Shown: positions 6,977 through 14,868 of the stretch, one piece after another
Layout: each line of letters begins with the position of its first letter
How positions within the stretch are numbered: position 1 is the stretch's first letter
NCBI GenBank assembly: GCA_023264315.1
Contig: JALQST010000020.1
Location: forward strand, 1 to 18,913
Length of the DNA: 18,913 nucleotides
From: Nodosilinea sp. BSH.14
Lineage (GTDB): Bacteria > Cyanobacteriota > Cyanobacteriia > Phormidesmidales > Phormidesmidaceae
Direction of reading: 5' to 3'
Translations under genes and position numbers: made by a program
Notes under the pieces: model-generated
Told to the model about the DNA's origin: nothing
Databases searched by the model: none
The model's input: the letters and a program-made list of their open reading frames with translations, nothing else

Positions 6977-7864
6977 ATGTCGGCGGCAACCGAGCCCCTG
7001 ACGATACGGAAAACGGTGCCCCCTGAGTTGTTGAAAACTGAGGGCGGCTTAAGTCCGAATACCCTAATGTTTATGGCCTCCGTAGGCCTGATTAGCCTGT
7101 CCACGGTGGGCTATTTCCTCTGGGGTTGGCCCAGTTGGTGCGTGTTTTTGATGAACGTCCTGTCCCTGCATCTATCGGGGACGGTCATCCACGACGCCTC
7201 TCATAATTCTGCCCACAGTAACCGCACCATCAACGCCGTCCTGGGTCATGGCAGCGCCCTGATTTTGGGCTTCTCCTTCCCGGTGTTCACCCGGGTGCAC
7301 CTCCAGCACCACGCCCACGTGAACGATCCCGAAAACGACCCGGATCACTTCGTATCCACGGGAGGGCCGCTGTGGCTGATTGCCGCACGCTTCTTCTACC
7401 ACGAAATTTATTTTTTCAAGCGTCAGCTCTGGCGCAACTGGGAACTGCTGGAGTGGTTTCTAGGCCGTTTGGCCGTGGCGCTGCTGGTGTTTGCCGCCTG
7501 GAAATTTGACTTCCTCGGCTACATTTTCAACTTCTGGTTTTCCCCAGCCCTGGTGGTGGGCATCGCCCTCGGCCTCTTTTTCGACTACCTGCCCCATCGC
7601 CCCTTTGAGGAGCGAGATCGCTGGAAAAATGCCCGTGTCTACCCCAGTGCGGTGCTCAACCTGCTGATCATGGGCCAGAACTACCACCTGGTGCATCACC
7701 TTTGGCCCTCGGTGCCCTGGTACAAATACAAGCCCACCTACGAAGTGATGCGACCCCTGCTGGACGAAAAGGGATCGCCCCAGTCCCTCGGGCTCCTGCA
7801 AGTGAAGGATTTCTTCAGCTTCTTGTACGACCTCTTCCTCGGCATCCGGTTTAAGCGCCACTAG
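6977..7864 (+). CDS. crtR: Beta-carotene hydroxylase CrtR
   Basis: A 295-residue di-iron membrane hydroxylase of the fatty-acid-desaturase superfamily. It hydroxylates the beta-ionone rings of carotene or deoxy-myxol to give zeaxanthin and related xanthophylls in cyanobacterial membranes. The iron-binding histidine boxes are HDASH (72-76), HLQHH (108-112) and NYHLVHH (235-241). Transmembrane segments lie at about 31-70, with further hydrophobic stretches at about 85-103 and 163-198. The sequences around the boxes (VNDPENDPDHF, DYLPHRPFEERDRWKNARVYP) are those of cyanobacterial CrtR rather than lipid desaturases. AGGAG at 6963-6967, nine bases before ATG, fixes the start. It is divergent from pyk. 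Confidence 0.94.
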   Translation: MSAATEPLTIRKTVPPELLKTEGGLSPNTLMFMASVGLISLSTVGYFLWGWPSWCVFLMNVLSLHLSGTVIHDASHNSAHSNRTINAVLGHGSALILGFSFPVFTRVHLQHHAHVNDPENDPDHFVSTGGPLWLIAARFFYHEIYFFKRQLWRNWELLEWFLGRLAVALLVFAAWKFDFLGYIFNFWFSPALVVGIALGLFFDYLPHRPFEERDRWKNARVYPSAVLNLLIMGQNYHLVHHLWPSVPWYKYKPTYEVMRPLLDEKGSPQSLGLLQVKDFFSFLYDLFLGIRFKRH

Positions 7865-7926
7865 GGGAGGGCGCGGCTAAAATCCATCCTGGGTGCTACC
7901 CTCTAGCCAGCGTTCTCCCAAAACCT

Positions 7927-8814
7927 ATGGAATATCTCACGGGATCTCGATCCTTCAGCCGTCGCGCCGTTTTGTCTGGGCTGGTGGCGGCCTCGGCTAG
8001 CTTGGCCCTGGCAACCCCAGCCTCGGCTTACGAGGTGGTGATTTCGCCCTCCTCCCCCCAACTGGGCGACACCATTGCGGTGATCATCCAGGCTAGCCAA
8101 CCCGGGGGCCATCCCCCCACCGTCACCGTGAATCAAAACCAGGTCTATCCGGCCTTTCCGCTGTCGGGCAATCGGTTTCGGGCCTTCATCCCCACCAGCC
8201 CGCTTCAGTCTCCCGGAACGTTGGCCATTCAGGTGACGGGCAGTGAGGGCCGCCGTAATCTGGCGGTGGGGCTGCGCAACCGCACCTTTCCCACCCAGCG
8301 CATCACCCTGTCCTCCAGTCAGAATCCTGCGGGCACCCAGCATGAATTTGACCGGGTTGCCGCCTTTAAAGCCCTGGTGACGCCGGAGCGGTTTTGGCGA
8401 GGGGCAATGGTGCGGCCTAATCCAGGCCGAGTGAGCACCGTCTATGGCGTGCGCCGCTACTACAACGGGGTGTTTGCCTCAGACTACTACCATCGCGGGG
8501 TAGACTATGCGGCCCCGACGGGTTCCCCGGTGGTGGCTCCGGCGGCGGGGCGTATTGCCCTGGTGGGTCGTGTTAACCAAGGCTTTGCGCTCCACGGCAA
8601 CACCGTCGGCATTGACCACGGCCAGGGGGTGCTGAGCATTATGATTCACCTCCACCGCATTGACGTCAACGAAGGCGATTTCGTTCAAGCGGGCCAGGTG
8701 ATTGGCACCGTGGGCTCCACCGGCATTTCCACCGGGCCACACCTCCACTGGGGGCTCTACGTCCATGGCGTTGCTGTGGATCCGGTACCCTGGCGAGAGC
8801 GCGGCTTTGAGTGA
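7927..8814 (+). CDS. M23-family (LytM-like) zinc metallopeptidase, Tat-exported
   Basis: A 295-residue predicted exported peptidoglycan endopeptidase. The N-terminus carries a twin-arginine pattern F-S-R-R-A-V-L (Arg12-Arg13), a hydrophobic core and an ATPASA-Y cleavage site after residue 34. A beta-rich region (about 35-165) precedes the peptidase domain. The M23 zinc ligands are His189 and Asp193 (HRGVD) and His274 of HLHW, with likely catalytic His241 and His272. All are present, so it should be active rather than an EnvC/NlpD-type inactive homologue. It probably trims or hydrolyses peptide cross-links in the cell wall. No Shine-Dalgarno is seen. It follows crtR by 62 bp, and its stop is only 7 bp from the stop of the convergent downstream gene. 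Confidence 0.88.
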   Translation: MEYLTGSRSFSRRAVLSGLVAASASLALATPASAYEVVISPSSPQLGDTIAVIIQASQPGGHPPTVTVNQNQVYPAFPLSGNRFRAFIPTSPLQSPGTLAIQVTGSEGRRNLAVGLRNRTFPTQRITLSSSQNPAGTQHEFDRVAAFKALVTPERFWRGAMVRPNPGRVSTVYGVRRYYNGVFASDYYHRGVDYAAPTGSPVVAPAAGRIALVGRVNQGFALHGNTVGIDHGQGVLSIMIHLHRIDVNEGDFVQAGQVIGTVGSTGISTGPHLHWGLYVHGVAVDPVPWRERGFE

Positions 8815-8821
8815 CCTCGGC

Positions 8822-9220
8822 CTAGGCCTCAAGTTCGTCGGTGGGGGGCGAGGCCTTGGGGCTTGAAGGGGCATCCTCCGGTGCAGACCCTATATCTAGT
8901 GCAAGACTCAACTGTTCACCCGCCGCCTCTGGGGTGGGGGCTGGCGGCACTTCAGGGGGGATCTCGTCAGTGGTCGAGTCCTTATCCAGCCAGGGCGAAT
9001 CAAAATGGTGCCAGGGCAGGATGGGCTCGTTTGGGAGATTTTCGGTGAGAACCGTGATGTTGTTGACGTCGGGTTTGGGCAGGGCCACCCGTTTCTCTGG
9101 GCCAGTTTCACCCAGGTCGGCTGGGAGGTCATCGGCCCCGGTGGTCAATGGATCCGTCACCCCAGCGGTGGTCGTCCCCTCGGGGGTGGGTCGGGTATCA
9201 ATGAGGTCAGAAGATGCCAT
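8822..9220 (-). CDS. Acidic, proline-rich low-complexity protein, unknown function
   Basis: A 132-residue protein without a recognisable domain. It is rich in Pro, Asp, Glu, Thr and Ala and looks mostly disordered. The only ordered-looking patch is the middle segment NNITVLTENLPNEPILPWHH (about 53-72), with aromatic residues continuing just after it. There is no signal peptide or membrane helix. It begins 34 bp after the membrane-protein gene on the same strand, suggesting an operon. An opposite-strand frame of similar length (8841-9233) exists. I prefer the minus strand for its operon position and protein-like composition, but no homology is available to settle it. Confidence 0.6.
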   Translation of the reverse strand: MASSDLIDTRPTPEGTTTAGVTDPLTTGADDLPADLGETGPEKRVALPKPDVNNITVLTENLPNEPILPWHHFDSPWLDKDSTTDEIPPEVPPAPTPEAAGEQLSLALDIGSAPEDAPSSPKASPPTDELEA

Positions 9221-9254
9221 GGGAAACCCCTAACGCGACCGCACCAGCCATGCC

Positions 9255-10004
9255 CTAGGGCACAGGTGCCTGTAAACCTTTTGTAATATAGATAACAACA
9301 ATATTGATCAGCATAATAGCAGTTGTACCCCAGATGGTGTAGGCGGCATATTTGAGCCCCTGGGAAATATCTTCGAGGCGTTGCTTATTGGCATTGTAGG
9401 TTTCTGCCAAATTCACCAGCATTTGTAACTGATAGTCGCGAGCATTTAACGCGAGGTAGGTTTCTAAAAAAGTGCTGTCTTCCAGGTTAGGTGTAACGGC
9501 AACTTGGCGCGGCAAAAAAGCCCGCATGAGCAGAGAGAAGCTAATTAAAAAACCAAGAATTTCCGCCAAGCTAAATAAATTTCCACTCACTAATAATCGC
9601 GAAATACTTAAACTGGTGAGCAGCGCACTATTGGCCACAAAGAGAATGTTCAGCTTGGTGGTGAGAATTTGGCTTTGCTCATTTTGTTCCCGCAGCACCG
9701 TGCGCACATCCTGGGTGGCCAGCCCCAGGGTGACAGGCGAAATGGTCGGGGCCTCAGCTTCCGGCTCTAGGGGCTCTACCGGCAGGGAGAGCTGCACCTC
9801 GGAGGGTTCCTCCTCTGCGGAAAAGGCCGGATTGGCGGCGGCAACCGCCGAGGGGGCAGCGTCTAGGGGTAGGGGCGCAGCAGCGGGAGGCACCGAAGTG
9901 GTGGCCGTTGGGTCTGGCGAGAGGGGATTCGGAAAAACAGAACGGCGGGTGCGTGGGCCTGAAGCGAGGTTGGGCACCCAATCTGTGGTGATGAAATGAA
10001 CCAT
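9255..10004 (-). CDS. Membrane protein with long disordered N-terminus, SLATT/Pycsar-effector-like layout
   Basis: A 249-residue protein. Residues 1 to about 95 are Pro/Ala/Glu-rich and probably disordered in the cytosol. A short helix (97-116, D-V-R-T-V-L-R-E-Q-N-E-Q-S) leads into a closely spaced helical pair at about 117-137 and 144-164. A soluble helical segment (about 175-218, with N-A-R-D-Y-Q-L-Q-M-L) then leads to a last membrane helix at about 219-241. A helix pair, a cytosolic helical linker and a final membrane helix is the general plan of SLATT and Pycsar-type effectors, but I can show only the layout, not homology. No nucleotide cyclase or other sensor gene is adjacent. The local codon usage includes AT-rich stretches (about 9290-9660), unlike the neighbours. 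ATG is at 10002-10004. Confidence 0.7.
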   Translation of the reverse strand: MVHFITTDWVPNLASGPRTRRSVFPNPLSPDPTATTSVPPAAAPLPLDAAPSAVAAANPAFSAEEEPSEVQLSLPVEPLEPEAEAPTISPVTLGLATQDVRTVLREQNEQSQILTTKLNILFVANSALLTSLSISRLLVSGNLFSLAEILGFLISFSLLMRAFLPRQVAVTPNLEDSTFLETYLALNARDYQLQMLVNLAETYNANKQRLEDISQGLKYAAYTIWGTTAIMLINIVVIYITKGLQAPVP

Positions 10005-10084
10005 GATAGGCGAGGTTACATGAACCGCTATCTCAATATTAATCAGGATTTTGGGGATTGGGTGCAGTGTTTTTGCCCAAGACC

Positions 10085-10095
10085 TACACTATAAA
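10085..10095 (+). promoter_or_regulatory. Possible -10 element upstream of hemW
   Basis: TATAAA at 10090-10095 lies 42 nt before the hemW ATG, in the AT-rich gap between two divergent genes. A good -35 is not apparent at 16-18 bp (GTGTTT). Low confidence. Confidence 0.25.
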
Positions 10096-10137
10096 TTCTG
10101 TACCCTAAAATTCCGTGATCCACGCGTCACTGACCCT

Positions 10138-11346
10138 ATGGTTTCTGCTCCTCTTTCAGCCTACGTTCACATTCCCTTTTGTCGGCGGCGGTGTTTTTAC
10201 TGCGATTTCCCCATTTCCGTGTTGGGCAACCAGCGACGGGGGGAAACCTCCCTGTCTGTGGAGGGCTATGTGGAGGTGCTGTGTGCGGAAATTCAAGCCA
10301 CGCTAAATCTAGGGGCATCGCTACAAACGGTGTTTTTGGGCGGGGGCACGCCTTCTCTGCTTTCCGTGGCGCAGGTGGAGCGAATTTTGGCGGTGCTGGA
10401 TCAACGGTTTGGCCTTGAGTCAGGGGCAGAAATTTCCATGGAAATGGATCCCGGCACCTTTGATTTAGAACACCTAAAGGGCTACCTGGGGGCGGGGGTG
10501 AACCGGATTAGCCTGGGGGTACAGGCGTTGGATGATGCGATTTTAGAAAGCTGCGGTCGCTACCATCGAGTAGCGGATGTGGTTCAAGCCGTGGACTGGC
10601 TGCATCACGTCGCCATGCCCAACTGGAGTTTGGATTTGATTTCGGGCCTGCCCCATTTGACGATGGAACTTTGGGAATCGGGCCTAGAAAAAGCCGTTGC
10701 CCTGGGGCCACATCACTTATCGGTGTACGACCTGACGGTGGAGCCGCAGACGGTGTTTGCCAAGCGCTATCAGCCCGGAGACGCGCCCCTGCCTACGGAT
10801 CAGCAGACCACGGCCATGTATCGCATGGCTCAGCGGTATTTGACCGATCAGGGCTACGAGCATTACGAGGTTTCCAACTACGCCCAGCCGGGGCACCGCT
10901 GCCGCCACAACCTCACCTACTGGCGCAACCAGTCCTACTACGGCTTTGGCCTGGGGGCGACGAGCTATACCCAACACCAGCGGGTCAGTCGTCCCCGGAC
11001 GCTGACGACCTATGGCCAGTGGGTGCAGGATTTCCTGGCATCGGGCGGCGTTTACGACGAAGCCCCCACGCCGCCCTTAGAGCAGTTGCTAGATCGCCTC
11101 ATGGTGGGGCTGCGGCTGGTGGAGGGCATCGGCGGCGGTGAGGTGCGTTCGCTGTGTGATGCCGACACTTGGGGGCGACTCCATACGGCTCTAAAACCCC
11201 ATATCCAAGCGGGCTGGGTAGTGATCGAGGGCGATACCTGGGACAGGTTGCAGCGGGTTCGGCTCAGTGATCCCGAAGGTTTTCTGTTCTCCAATGTGGT
11301 GTTGGTGGATGTGTTTCGGGTGCTGGATCAGGACGAAGACACCTAG
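10138..11346 (+). CDS. hemW: HemW-type radical SAM protein (coproporphyrinogen III oxidase-like, heme chaperone family)
   Basis: A 402-residue radical-SAM protein. The Fe-S motif C-x3-C-x2-C is Cys15, Cys19 and Cys22 (HIPFCRRRCFYCDF), and the SAM-binding GGGTPS is at 68-73. The later segment HNLTYWRNQSYYGFGLGATSY is characteristic of the HemW branch, which lacks proven coproporphyrinogen dehydrogenase activity and binds or inserts heme. True HemN is longer, near 450 or more, so HemW is the better call, although older annotations say HemN. The frame is open back to TTG 10051, but ATG 10138 gives the standard N-terminus. It is divergent from the membrane-protein gene. serA follows on the same strand after about 144 bp. 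Confidence 0.88.
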   Translation: MVSAPLSAYVHIPFCRRRCFYCDFPISVLGNQRRGETSLSVEGYVEVLCAEIQATLNLGASLQTVFLGGGTPSLLSVAQVERILAVLDQRFGLESGAEISMEMDPGTFDLEHLKGYLGAGVNRISLGVQALDDAILESCGRYHRVADVVQAVDWLHHVAMPNWSLDLISGLPHLTMELWESGLEKAVALGPHHLSVYDLTVEPQTVFAKRYQPGDAPLPTDQQTTAMYRMAQRYLTDQGYEHYEVSNYAQPGHRCRHNLTYWRNQSYYGFGLGATSYTQHQRVSRPRTLTTYGQWVQDFLASGGVYDEAPTPPLEQLLDRLMVGLRLVEGIGGGEVRSLCDADTWGRLHTALKPHIQAGWVVIEGDTWDRLQRVRLSDPEGFLFSNVVLVDVFRVLDQDEDT

Positions 11347-11490
11347 CCCGTATCGCCAAAGCCTGATAAATCAAGTTCTGGGGTGAGCACCCTAGTCCGA
11401 ATGGCCCCTGCCCGACCGTTGCTGACCCTGTCCTCTGCCATTCCCCCTTTGCAGTAAAGTAGATCCCTGTGACATTTTTATGGCCGACCC

Positions 11491-13071
11491 ATGCCCAAGG
11501 TTCTCGTTTCCGACCCCATCGATCAGGTAGGTATTGACATTCTTTCCCAGGTGGCGCAGGTGGATGTGAACACCAGCCTGTCCCCGGAGGAATTGGTCAA
11601 CGTCATTGGCGACTATGACGCGCTGATGATTCGCTCCGGCACCCGCGTCACCAAGGCGGTGATCGAGGCCGGAAACAACCTCAAAATCATCGGTCGGGCC
11701 GGGGTTGGGGTCGATAACGTCGATGTCCCCGAAGCCACCCGTCGCGGCATTGTGGTGGTCAACTCGCCGGAGGGCAACACCATCGCCGCCGCCGAACATG
11801 CCCTAGCGATGATGATGTCCCTGTCGCGCTACATCCCCAGCGCCGATGCCTCGGTAAAATCCGGCGAGTGGAAGCGCAAGGACTTCACGGGGGTCGAGGT
11901 TTACAAAAAGACCCTGGGTGTAGTGGGCCTGGGCAAAATTGGCTCCCACGTTGCCACCGTGGCCCGCGCCATGGGCATGAAGCTGTTGGCCTACGATCCC
12001 TTCATTTCCGCCGACCGGGCTGAACAGTTGGGTTGCCGTCTGGTAGAACTCGACTTCCTCTTCCGCGAGGCCGATTACATCACCCTGCACATCCCCAAAA
12101 CCCCCGAAACCGCCAACCTAATCAACGCCGCCACCCTGGCCACCATGAAGCCCACGGCGCGGATCATCAACTGTGCCCGGGGCGGCATTATCAACGAAGC
12201 CGACCTGGCCCAAGCCCTACGGGATGGCGTCATTGGCGGCGCGGCCCTGGATGTGTATGCCTCGGAACCTCTAGGCGAATCCGAACTGCGGGATCTGGGC
12301 AAAAACGTGATTCTGACGCCTCACCTGGGAGCCTCCACCGAAGAAGCCCAGGTCAACGTGGCTATCGACGTGGCCGAACAAATCCGCGATGTGCTGCTGG
12401 GTCTCCCCGCTCGCTCTGCGGTGAACATCCCCGGTCTGCGGCCTGATGTACTGGAAAAACTTGGCCCCTACCTGCAACTGGCGGAAACCCTGGGCAACCT
12501 GGTGGGCCAACTGGCTGGCGGTCGCGTCGAAGAACTTACTGTGCGGATCCAAGGCGACTTTGCCAGTGGCGACAGCAAACCGATTATGATTGCCGCCCTC
12601 AAGGGACTACTCTCCAATGCTCTGCGAGAACGGGTGAACTACGTCAACGCCAGCATTGAGGCCAAGGAACGGGGTATCCACGTCATCGAAACCCGCGACG
12701 AGGACAGCCGCGACTATGCCGGATCCCTGAACCTAACCGCCAAGGGTAGCCTGGGCGAGCATTCCGCCACCGGGGTGCTGCTGGGCGGCAGCGAAATCCG
12801 CATCACGGACATCGATGATTTCCCGATCAACGTGCCTCCCACCCAGCACATGCTGTTCACCCTGCACCGGGATATGCCGGGGATCATCGGCAAAATCGGC
12901 TCCCTGCTGGGCAGTTTCAACGTCAACATCGCCAGTATGCAGGTAGGTCGCAAAATCGTGCGCGGCGACGCGGTGATGGTGCTAAGCCTGGATGATCCCC
13001 TGCCCGAAGGCATCCTGGAGGAAATCATCAAGGAAGACGGCATCCGCGACGCCTACACGGTGAATCTCTAG
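11491..13071 (+). CDS. serA: D-3-phosphoglycerate dehydrogenase SerA
   Basis: NAD-dependent oxidation of 3-phosphoglycerate to 3-phosphohydroxypyruvate, the entry step of phosphorylated serine synthesis. It is a 526-residue long-form enzyme with an N-terminal substrate lobe, a Rossmann NAD lobe with GLGKIG (146-151) and catalytic Arg230 (NCARGG), Glu259 (DVYASEP) and His278 (TPHLGAS). An intervening (ASB-like) domain spans about 320-450. A C-terminal ACT domain (about 452-526, HMLFTLHRDMPGIIGKIGSL) is a probable serine-sensing regulatory site. ATG 11491 gives the standard start (MPKVLVSDPI). Gene order serA-prmA recurs in cyanobacteria as far as I recall. A palindromic repeat follows the stop codon. 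Confidence 0.95.
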   Translation: MPKVLVSDPIDQVGIDILSQVAQVDVNTSLSPEELVNVIGDYDALMIRSGTRVTKAVIEAGNNLKIIGRAGVGVDNVDVPEATRRGIVVVNSPEGNTIAAAEHALAMMMSLSRYIPSADASVKSGEWKRKDFTGVEVYKKTLGVVGLGKIGSHVATVARAMGMKLLAYDPFISADRAEQLGCRLVELDFLFREADYITLHIPKTPETANLINAATLATMKPTARIINCARGGIINEADLAQALRDGVIGGAALDVYASEPLGESELRDLGKNVILTPHLGASTEEAQVNVAIDVAEQIRDVLLGLPARSAVNIPGLRPDVLEKLGPYLQLAETLGNLVGQLAGGRVEELTVRIQGDFASGDSKPIMIAALKGLLSNALRERVNYVNASIEAKERGIHVIETRDEDSRDYAGSLNLTAKGSLGEHSATGVLLGGSEIRITDIDDFPINVPPTQHMLFTLHRDMPGIIGKIGSLLGSFNVNIASMQVGRKIVRGDAVMVLSLDDPLPEGILEEIIKEDGIRDAYTVNL

Positions 13072-13090
13072 CACCCTCTAGCTTGACTTT

Positions 13091-13180
13091 GGTTCCCCCC
13101 TTATTCCGGTTCCCCCTTAGGGGGGCTAGAGGGGAACAACACAAGCAATACCCTCGCGGGAGAGGGGCTGGGGGTGAGGG
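13091..13180. repeat. GC-rich palindromic repeat between serA and prmA (probable dispersed repeat or terminator)
   Basis: Contains GTTCCCC (13109-13115) paired with GGGGAAC (13131-13137) around an inner CCCCC-TTA-GGGGG hairpin, preceded by a second GGTTCCCCCC. The TTAGGGGGGCTAGAGGGG style is typical of palindromes scattered through cyanobacterial genomes. Bases 13164-13179 are the exact reverse complement of 4266-4281. Its position 38 bp past the serA stop suggests it may also end serA transcripts. Confidence 0.6.
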
Positions 13181-13240
13181 CCGTGAGGACTTTTTACTAT
13201 ATGATGCGGGGTGAAACAACCTCGGCAAAGTGCGGTGATC

Positions 13241-14143
13241 ATGGCGTTGGGCAATAGCTGGTGGGAAGTTCAGGTTCTGTGTGATCCGGCCCTGGAAGAT
13301 GATATCTTCTGGCGGTTTGATAGCTTTGGCAGTCAGGGCACCTCGACCCAGCGGTGGGGTTCTGCCAGTTTTGTCCAAGCCTACTTTGCCCAGCATCGGC
13401 TAGAACTGCTGGATTTGTCGGCGTTGGCCCTACTGGTGAAACAAGACGCCCTCTGTAGTGACTTGGCCGTACCCCGTGTCACCTGGAACCTGATCGACGA
13501 AGAAGACTGGTCGAAGAGTTGGAAAGACCACTGGCGACCGGAGCCGATTGGCGATCGCTTTTTGATTACCCCAGCCTGGTTGGAGCCGCCCGACGACAAC
13601 CAGCGGATTGTGCTGCGGTTGGATCCGGGGGTAGCCTTTGGCACCGGGGCACATCCCACCACCCAGCTTTGCCTAGAGTCTCTGGAAATGCGGCTAACCC
13701 ATAGTTCAACCGATGTCACCATCGCCGACATTGGCTGTGGGTCGGGCATTTTATCCATCGGGGCCTTGTTGCTGGGGGCGAAAAAGGTCTATGCGGCGGA
13801 CATTGACGACCTGGCGGTTCATTCCGCCATCGGCAACCGCGAACTGAACCAGCTATCGGCGGCAGACTTGCCCATTATTCACGGTGGCCTCGGTGACTTG
13901 GTGAAGATCATTGAAGCTCCCGTTGATGGCGTCGTTTGCAACATCCTGGCGGAGGTGATTATGGACTTAATTCCCCACCTGCACACCTTGGTTACGCCGG
14001 ATGGATGGGGTATCCTCAGCGGCATCCTGCTGGATCAATCCAAACTGGTGGCCGATACCCTCGAACAACACGGCTGGGTGGTGGCCACCCTCTGGCGGCG
14101 CGAGGAATGGTGCTGCCTCAACGTACGCCGTTCCGCCCCTTAG
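13241..14143 (+). CDS. prmA: Ribosomal protein L11 methyltransferase PrmA
   Basis: SAM-dependent lysine and alpha-amino methyltransferase that modifies ribosomal protein L11 in the cytoplasm. From ATG 13241 there are 300 residues, normal for PrmA. An N-terminal L11-recognition domain (about 1-55) is joined by a linker with W-x-x-x-W-K-x-x-W to the methyltransferase domain. Motifs are FGTGAHPTTQLCLE (133-146), the SAM loop DIGCGSGILSIG (163-174), ADIDDLAV (196-203) and CNILAEVI. The frame extends to GTG 13211, adding ten residues, but MALGNSWWEVQVL matches the usual PrmA start. It contains the only HIP1 octamer I found (13551-13558). The next gene begins 30 bp after the stop. Confidence 0.92.
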   Translation: MALGNSWWEVQVLCDPALEDDIFWRFDSFGSQGTSTQRWGSASFVQAYFAQHRLELLDLSALALLVKQDALCSDLAVPRVTWNLIDEEDWSKSWKDHWRPEPIGDRFLITPAWLEPPDDNQRIVLRLDPGVAFGTGAHPTTQLCLESLEMRLTHSSTDVTIADIGCGSGILSIGALLLGAKKVYAADIDDLAVHSAIGNRELNQLSAADLPIIHGGLGDLVKIIEAPVDGVVCNILAEVIMDLIPHLHTLVTPDGWGILSGILLDQSKLVADTLEQHGWVVATLWRREEWCCLNVRRSAP

Positions 14144-14173
14144 TGTTCCCTATCTCCATTCCTCGGATTGTCT

Positions 14174-14731
14174 ATGTCCACCGCTAGTTCTGTCTGGATC
14201 CCCCGCCTCAGTGCCCTAGCCCTGGGGGTGGGGTTGTTCGCCGGTTGCGACACCTATCCGGCCACGGGAAATACCATCACCACGGGCACCTACGAAGCCA
14301 GGGCCACCGTCACCTATACCTGGCAGGTGGACTATGCCCGCAGTTTTGATCAACAGCGCACCATTCGCCGGGAAACCTTTGCCTCCAATCGTCTGGTGAA
14401 CCGCAACGGAGTTCGCCCGGAAGGTGCGGTGACTGGCCCCGACGAGGAGGGCCTATGGTGGCCAGCGTTGCCGCCCCGTCCCACGGCGGAGGATCTGGAG
14501 GCGCGTCAACGGGAAGCCATAGAGCAACGCACCGATCCGCTGCTGCAAAAACAGGTGGACTACGCCATCACCTTTGACTATGATGGCCAGCGCCGTACCC
14601 TGCCCACCAGCCGCAGCGTATACCGCGAAGCCAGCCGCGCCTTCGCCGATCAACAGATCCTCGAACTCACCTTCGGCCCTGGGGAGCAAAGCATTGGTGC
14701 GGCTCGCCGCATCGCCTCCTTTGATCGGTAG
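14174..14731 (+). CDS. Putative lipoprotein, unknown function
   Basis: A 185-residue protein with an N-terminal signal sequence ending in a lipobox-like LFAGC, giving a predicted lipid-modified Cys25. This would anchor it to a membrane facing the periplasm. The mature part has repeated VTYTW / ITFDYD-like strand patterns, many Arg and Glu residues and a Pro-rich middle. It starts beta-like, has a central helical segment (PTAEDLEARQREAIEQ) and ends beta-like. I do not recognise the family. The lipobox -3 residue is Phe rather than Leu, which is tolerated but not ideal. It begins 30 bp after prmA and is probably co-transcribed. A TTG six bases upstream in frame (14168) is a less likely start. 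Confidence 0.72.
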   Translation: MSTASSVWIPRLSALALGVGLFAGCDTYPATGNTITTGTYEARATVTYTWQVDYARSFDQQRTIRRETFASNRLVNRNGVRPEGAVTGPDEEGLWWPALPPRPTAEDLEARQREAIEQRTDPLLQKQVDYAITFDYDGQRRTLPTSRSVYREASRAFADQQILELTFGPGEQSIGAARRIASFDR

Positions 14732-14868
14732 AAACCTGGATGCCCTAATCCACGACCCTCGGGGTGTTCCCGTATCGGCTTCTGGCAAACCCAGGCAAGA
14801 TTCAGTGACTTAGGCTACCAATCCGGTAATCTAGACCACAGCGGGATCCAATCGGAGGGTGGCAACGG

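Noticed and set aside
8841..9233. 130-residue plus-strand frame opposite the acidic protein gene
   Set aside because: Ser/Gly/Val-rich without domains. The minus-strand frame fits the operon position better. I keep some doubt, reflected in that gene's confidence.
9472..9999. 175-residue plus-strand frame opposite the three-span membrane protein
   Set aside because: The minus-strand frame has clear transmembrane helices and a good ATG, while this one shows no organised features.
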